From Dehalococcoidia bacterium (lineage in GTDB: Bacteria; Chloroflexota; Dehalococcoidia; E44-bin15): a stretch of 10,561 nt of DNA. Below the pieces are notes generated by a model. The model was not told where the DNA came from and ran no database searches. It was given only the letters and a program-made list of their open reading frames with translations. A program made the position numbers and the translations under genes. The stretch spans positions 1 through 10,561 of the forward strand of contig JAGMCC010000024.1 in NCBI GenBank assembly GCA_023129355.1. Reading direction: 5' to 3'. This document shows, in pieces, positions 7,613 through 10,561 of the stretch (position 1 is the first letter of the stretch; the number at the start of each line of letters is the position of its first letter).

Positions 7613-9265
7613 TTAACAGCCCAGATATTCGAGAATAGGTTTTATGAATTTATTAAACCTGGCCATTAACTCTGGGGTAGATTTGATAACGTCCGGCGCA
7701 TTATCAGCGAAACGCGCTTTTGGCCCCTCAATATCTGGAGCCCAACTTTCTAGGTCGCCATATGGGACAATAAAAATTCCAGAGTTATTTAATGCGCATA
7801 TGGCTCTATCAAATACATCTCGATTATCCTGAACCAAGCGGCTTGCAACACCTTTTTCTTTGGACTCTTTGATAAGCTCTTTCTTATGTTCCCCAAGTGA
7901 ATCCAGATTGTCTAATAGTATCTTTATCTCGTGTAGCTTACTACCATCGCCTCCAAACATGATGCATACCTTTTTGGTTACCTCTAAATTACCTAGCAGA
8001 GCATCATAGTCATATATGAAGGCGCAGCGGAGACCAACATGGGAAGCTATATGCGCTACATGTTTGGAACTCCCACTACCGCCACATGCTACAAAGCCCA
8101 AATCTTTATCTGTTACGCCTGGGTAGTTCTCTTCTACCAAAGCTTGGTAGAAGGCCCTATCAGAAGCGCCTTCTACGACTACACAACGCTGGTAGAACAG
8201 TCCCTGCAAGTATGAATCTTGATTCCGAATTGCTCCTATATCTGGAATGTTTTCTAGAAGACAGCGTTTTATATAACGCTTTCCATCATCATCTTGATCC
8301 ATCCTAAAAATGGTTGTTGCACCACGTGTATCAAGTATCCCTTGTAATACCATTGGGTCGTGTGTCACAACAAACACCTGCTTTTGCTGGCTTTTTGCTA
8401 ATTTCGTGAGTTGGCGGCCTATCCACCGTTTTTGTGAAGGATACAAATGCATTTCAGGTTCATCGATAAGAAAAACTTGGTTAACCGGTTCAAAAAGACT
8501 GATTAAAATACGTAGCATGCTTCGAATCCCATGTCCAATATCCCGAACTGATGTAAAATTGTCTAGTTTCCACGCTTCTATTTTCGCGCACTCATCCTGC
8601 AGATTATCGGAGTTGAAATCAAAAGTCGGTGCAGAACCTCTACTGAAACCAAGATCAATCATGCTTACTTTATGAGGAAGTAGGTTTAACTCTATATTAT
8701 ATTGGCTTTTAATAGAGTCACTAATTTCTTTAAGAAGACCTCGGTTGCGGAATAGTACGTTCAATGAGTTGGGGGGTAATTGATCTAATCTAATCACCTC
8801 GGTTGAGCTTTGTAGATTTAGGCGTGTTTCACAATCCAACAGAGTTACGAATGGTCTCCTGTATTTTAGCTGATTGAAGAGATCATCTGTCAGCTGAGAT
8901 TCTTTAGTTTCCATTTCCGAATTCTGCTTCAGCTGACTATACTCACCTACTGTAAATCTCAACCTATTGTCGGCATCTACATTGCCTTCCGGTTTTCTAG
9001 AAGCCTGAGAGTAATAAAAAAGATTGCTTCCTTCATAATGGCGCACCATTGACTGAAACATAAGTGACATATCGCTGCGTATATCAGCAGATTTAAATTG
9101 AAGAGAGTCAACCCAGTACCATCGAGGTCGATTAACTTCGCATATCTTTTCAAAAAGCTCAATCAGGAAAGTAGTTTTACCAACGGCATTTCCACCGATG
9201 ATAACATTGAATAAGGTAGGGCTTAGCTCCTCTCCTCCATTCAACCTAACAGTTTCTATATGCAT
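7613..9265 (-). CDS. OLD-family-like protein: ABC/AAA ATPase with C-terminal TOPRIM nuclease domain
   Basis: The 550-residue protein begins with an ABC-type ATPase of the AAA_15/AAA_21 kind: Walker A GGNAVGKT (24-31), a degenerate signature around DIGHGIRSMLRI (242-253), Walker B VFLIDEPEMHLYP (264-276, Asp268-Glu269) and the H-loop VVTHDP (His302). A TOPRIM-like domain follows: VVVEGASDRAFY (362-373, Glu365), ACGGSGSSKH (393-402), IYDYDALL (417-424, Asp419/Asp421) and a late acidic DLESW (504-508). This order is that of OLD nucleases, many of which are phage-defence or DNA-processing enzymes. A fused AriA-AriB (PARIS) protein is an alternative architecture. No GajB-like helicase or other partner lies beside it. 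The ATG at 9265 is preceded by AGGTAGG eight bases upstream. Base composition is clearly lower in G+C than the neighbours (one 60-base line counted at 42%, against 68% for a line of the adjacent fusion gene), which suggests transfer. Function in this host is inference. Confidence 0.85.
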   Translation of the reverse strand: MHIETVRLNGGEELSPTLFNVIIGGNAVGKTTFLIELFEKICEVNRPRWYWVDSLQFKSADIRSDMSLMFQSMVRHYEGSNLFYYSQASRKPEGNVDADNRLRFTVGEYSQLKQNSEMETKESQLTDDLFNQLKYRRPFVTLLDCETRLNLQSSTEVIRLDQLPPNSLNVLFRNRGLLKEISDSIKSQYNIELNLLPHKVSMIDLGFSRGSAPTFDFNSDNLQDECAKIEAWKLDNFTSVRDIGHGIRSMLRILISLFEPVNQVFLIDEPEMHLYPSQKRWIGRQLTKLAKSQQKQVFVVTHDPMVLQGILDTRGATTIFRMDQDDDGKRYIKRCLLENIPDIGAIRNQDSYLQGLFYQRCVVVEGASDRAFYQALVEENYPGVTDKDLGFVACGGSGSSKHVAHIASHVGLRCAFIYDYDALLGNLEVTKKVCIMFGGDGSKLHEIKILLDNLDSLGEHKKELIKESKEKGVASRLVQDNRDVFDRAICALNNSGIFIVPYGDLESWAPDIEGPKARFADNAPDVIKSTPELMARFNKFIKPILEYLGC

Positions 9266-9288
9266 ATTGTCTGCCTACCTCTTCTCAA

Positions 9289-9309
9289 ACAAGAGAGCCT
9301 TCCTCTTGT
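9289..9309. repeat. 7-bp inverted repeat in the OLD-like gene leader
   Basis: ACAAGAG (9289-9295) and CTCTTGT (9303-9309) are perfect inverted copies seven bases apart. They lie between the predicted transcription start (about 9326) and the AGGTAGG ribosome binding site (9274-9280). They could form a leader hairpin or a repressor site. Confidence 0.45.
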
Positions 9310-9332
9310 GAGCAAGGCCCATACATATAATT

Positions 9333-9361
9333 ATAATACGACAATTTCGCCTGTTTGTCAA
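9333..9361 (-). promoter_or_regulatory. Promoter of the OLD-like gene
   Basis: On the minus strand a perfect TTGACA (9361-9356) is followed after 17 bp by TATTAT (9338-9333), one base from consensus. An overlapping TATAAT (9335-9330) sits at a less favourable 20-bp spacing. Transcription would start near 9326, giving a leader of about 60 nt. Confidence 0.75.
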
Positions 9362-9367
9362 TCTGGA

Positions 9368-9379
9368 TGAGCCGGCTCA
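9368..9379. promoter_or_regulatory. 12-bp perfect palindrome beside the OLD-like promoter
   Basis: TGAGCCGGCTCA is a perfect palindrome six bases upstream of the -35 element of the OLD-like gene promoter. It also contains the stop codon of the 33-codon ORF. The position suits an operator or activator site; no regulator gene is present in the window. Confidence 0.4.
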
Positions 9380-9478
9380 GGTCTTGAGCAGGTACTCGCT
9401 CATGGCGACGCTGCGGATACGGTCGAGGTCGAGGAAACCGAGCACGCTCTGGGCCATGCGTAGGATGTTTTCCTTCAT
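9377..9478 (-). CDS. Small ORF of 33 codons, unknown; its tail is duplicated upstream of the DUF3795 gene
   Basis: I do not recognise this product. It starts MKENILRMAQ and ends RSVAMSEYLLKT, with a hydrophobic/acidic middle (SVLGFLDLDRI) that could form an amphipathic helix. There is no signal peptide or membrane segment. No good Shine-Dalgarno sequence precedes the ATG; two tandem ACTGATATA copies lie there instead. A TTGACA (9531-9526) and a weak TGTACT (9509-9504) at 16-bp spacing could form a promoter. The last eleven shared residues, RSVAMSEYLLK, recur just upstream of the DUF3795 gene. It may be a real small protein, or the surviving 3' end of a decayed or mobile gene. The codons look like those of the chromosomal neighbours, unlike the AT-rich OLD-like gene beside it. 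Confidence 0.35.
   Translation of the reverse strand: MKENILRMAQSVLGFLDLDRIRSVAMSEYLLKT
9382..9416 (-). repeat. 35-bp direct repeat, copy 1
   Basis: This copy matches 9998-10032 at 34 of 35 positions, the difference being base 9386 (G) against 10002 (C). A perfect 30-bp core runs from 9387 to 9416. On the minus strand it encodes RSVAMSEYLLK at the end of the 33-codon ORF. Confidence 0.9.
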
Positions 9479-9480
9479 CT

Positions 9481-9499
9481 TATATCAGTTTATATCAGT
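9481..9499 (-). repeat. Tandem pair of TATATCAGT
   Basis: TATATCAGT occurs at 9481-9489 and 9491-9499, one base apart. On the minus strand the pair lies directly upstream of the ATG of the 33-codon ORF, where a ribosome binding site would be expected. The remainder of 9500-9557 holds no recognisable gene. Confidence 0.7.
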
Positions 9500-9557
9500 G
9501 TCCAGTACAAGTGTCGGCGCGCGGTTGTCAAATTAGCCCTATCTGAAACCCCCTCGG

Positions 9558-9974
9558 CTATAGCTTGAATTTCCCGGTGTAATATGTATCCCTTACGCTC
9601 TTGGCTTTGGTTTTCGCCCATGATTCCAGCCCCATCCTCTTTATCAAGCACAGATTGTATACCTTCATATTATGCGGGTACTGGGATGCCATGTCAGCAT
9701 ACGGTTGAAGATGGTCACAGGGAAAATCGGGGCACTCATAACAGAAATCGATACTTCTCTTCTCGGTGCACTTATAGGCATGGCACGGTTCAGTCATATT
9801 GAGAAAAACCGGTTTCCCCCCTTCGCCGCGGCACCCGCGGCAGGCCGCTTGTTCGGGGGGTAGGCCCATCGCCCCGCCGATGGTTTTTCTCAATTGTTCG
9901 TTCTCCTGTGCTAGATACATAACGCAGTTAAAGCAGTCCAGTCCACAGGGTGCGGTCATCTGTTTATAGTCCAT
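9558..9974 (-). CDS. DUF3795 cysteine-rich protein
   Basis: This is a 138-residue soluble protein with eleven cysteines in the DUF3795 pattern: APCGLDCFNC (8-17), CRGC (45-48), CHAYKC (64-69) and FCYECPDFPC (77-86), with a further Cys109. The paired cysteines suggest bound zinc or an Fe-S cluster, but the family function is not established. The ATG at 9974 is preceded by a good AAGGAG, which fixes the start. The gene follows the rhomboid gene on the same strand after a 109-bp gap. It is bracketed by a 35-bp direct repeat, whose upstream copy ends in a stop codon 19 bases before this ATG. Base composition is close to the chromosomal genes. DUF3795 genes are common in anaerobes, which fits the rest of the window. 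Family assignment is firm; no role is claimed. Confidence 0.85.
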   Translation of the reverse strand: MDYKQMTAPCGLDCFNCVMYLAQENEQLRKTIGGAMGLPPEQAACRGCRGEGGKPVFLNMTEPCHAYKCTEKRSIDFCYECPDFPCDHLQPYADMASQYPHNMKVYNLCLIKRMGLESWAKTKAKSVRDTYYTGKFKL

Positions 9975-9997
9975 GCTCTCTCCTTTGTCGGCTTAGC

Positions 9998-10032
9998 TCT
10001 TCAGCAGGTACTCGCTCATGGCGACGCTGCGG
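9998..10032 (-). repeat. 35-bp direct repeat, copy 2
   Basis: This is the second copy of the 9382-9416 repeat, in the same orientation, 616 bp away. On the minus strand it encodes RSVAMSEYLLKS followed by TAA (9995-9993). The frame is closed upstream by another TAA at 10049-10047, leaving only 17 codons. It is therefore a truncated fragment of the sequence that is complete, or longer, in copy 1. Confidence 0.9.
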
Positions 10033-10050
10033 CTGCTAGCATTGTGTTAC

Positions 10051-10080
10051 CCATATGTCGGGATGATATCCGCATGATGG
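10051..10080. other. Imperfect hairpin between the rhomboid and DUF3795 genes
   Basis: CCATATG...CATGATGG with an inner CGG/CCG and AT/AT can fold with single-base bulges around a GAT loop. It starts three bases beyond the rhomboid stop codon. No T-tract follows on the minus strand, so it is not a standard intrinsic terminator; it might be a processing or stabilising stem. Confidence 0.25.
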
Positions 10081-10083
10081 GGG

Positions 10084-10561
10084 CTAACGGAAGAACATTA
10101 TGTTGCGCTTCCGCCCCCTTAAGAAATAGCCTGCTACCAGGCCGAGTACCAGGCCGCCGAGATGGGCCTGCCACGCTACGTTGGGGAAGAAGGAGAGTAT
10201 GACGAAACCGCCGATGACCGCAACCCAGAGGGGGAGGGGGGCCGGTATAGGGAATACAAAAACCTTCAGCTTGGGCGCCATCACGGTCAATGCTCCGGCT
10301 ACCGCGAAGATGGCTCCCGATGCGCCTATGACCGTAGGACCAGATGGCTCCAAGAGTATGTAAAAGAAGTTGCCGATTATCCCGCCGAGGAAATAAACGG
10401 TGAGGAACCTGGTATCTCCGACCATCATGGACAGGTACCTTCCGAAGAAGTAGAGGGTGAGCATGTTAGCCGCTATATGCCATAAGCTGCCGTGGATGAA
10501 GAGATTGGTTACTAGGGTCCAGGGCCTTTCCAGCCAGATTGCCGGCTGCAGCCCGAGGGTA
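10084..10561 (-). CDS. Rhomboid-family intramembrane serine protease (5' end beyond the window)
   Basis: Rhomboids cleave transmembrane substrates within the membrane. The 158 residues visible include PWTLVTNLFIHGSLWHIAAN, with the HxxxN pair (H28/N32 of the visible part). The catalytic Ser81 lies in GASGAIF and the catalytic His133 in AHLGGLVLG. Hydrophobic stretches around these motifs (for example 53-70, 76-94, 109-125 and 134-147) account for the membrane helices. The C-terminus ends in a basic RGRKR tail, as expected for a cytoplasmic end. The frame stays open past the ATG at 10464 to the window edge, and the upstream residues (TLGLQPAIWLERPW) match the family, so that ATG is internal. 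It lies upstream of the DUF3795 gene on the same strand, possibly in one transcript. Confidence 0.93.
   Translation of the reverse strand, partial: TLGLQPAIWLERPWTLVTNLFIHGSLWHIAANMLTLYFFGRYLSMMVGDTRFLTVYFLGGIIGNFFYILLEPSGPTVIGASGAIFAVAGALTVMAPKLKVFVFPIPAPLPLWVAVIGGFVILSFFPNVAWQAHLGGLVLGLVAGYFLRGRKRNIMFFR

Noticed and set aside
9584..9863. Plus-strand ORFs opposite the DUF3795 gene
   Set aside because: They are shadows of a gene whose cysteine pattern and ribosome binding site are clear on the minus strand.
9382..10032. CRISPR array
   Set aside because: There are only two repeat copies, 616 bp apart, with a gene between them. No regular spacers or cas genes are present.
10464..10464. ATG as the start of the rhomboid gene
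   Set aside because: The upstream frame encodes the conserved PWTLVTNLFIHGSLWHIAAN segment, including a family-conserved His and Asn, up to the window edge.

Overview
The window reads as ordinary chromosome of an anaerobic bacterium with one apparently imported gene. It holds the 3' part of rpoC, a LarB-type nickel-pincer-cofactor gene, a complete Ni-dependent carbon monoxide dehydrogenase (cooS), a fused 23S rRNA methyltransferase/Maf pyrophosphatase gene, an AT-rich OLD-like ATPase/TOPRIM gene, a cysteine-rich DUF3795 gene and the 3' part of a rhomboid protease gene. CooS and LarB point to anaerobic metabolism that uses CO or nickel. A lineage such as Chloroflexota/Dehalococcoidia is a guess from general gene style; the sequence does not prove it.

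Layout. rpoC (1-2735, +) converges on larB (2712-3461, -), and the two coding ends overlap by 24 bp just beyond a three-copy 15-bp tandem repeat in rpoC. larB and cooS (3603-5594, +) diverge from a shared 141-bp region. That region carries an extended -10 element facing larB, a near-consensus promoter facing cooS, and a CRP-like dyad at the expected cooS transcription start. cooS ends at a strong intrinsic terminator (5618-5658). The fusion gene (5785-7596, +) follows and converges, with a 16-bp gap, on the OLD-like gene (7613-9265, -). The OLD-like gene has its own near-consensus promoter, a 12-bp palindrome beside it, and an inverted repeat in the leader.

From 9266 to the end, everything is on the minus strand: a 33-codon ORF, the DUF3795 gene (9558-9974) and the rhomboid gene (10084 to the window edge). 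A 35-bp direct repeat (one mismatch) brackets the DUF3795 gene. Both copies encode the same peptide tail just before a stop codon.

How the genes relate: rpoC, the rRNA methyltransferase/Maf fusion and the rhomboid gene are housekeeping or general cellular genes. cooS and larB are both nickel-related but belong to different nickel chemistries, so their shared promoter region suggests co-regulation without proving it. The OLD-like gene stands alone, differs in base composition and looks like a horizontally acquired defence-type gene. The points most worth following are the methyltransferase-Maf fusion, the repeat-bracketed DUF3795 cassette with its small ORF, the OLD-like gene with its operator-like sites, and the larB/cooS intergenic region.
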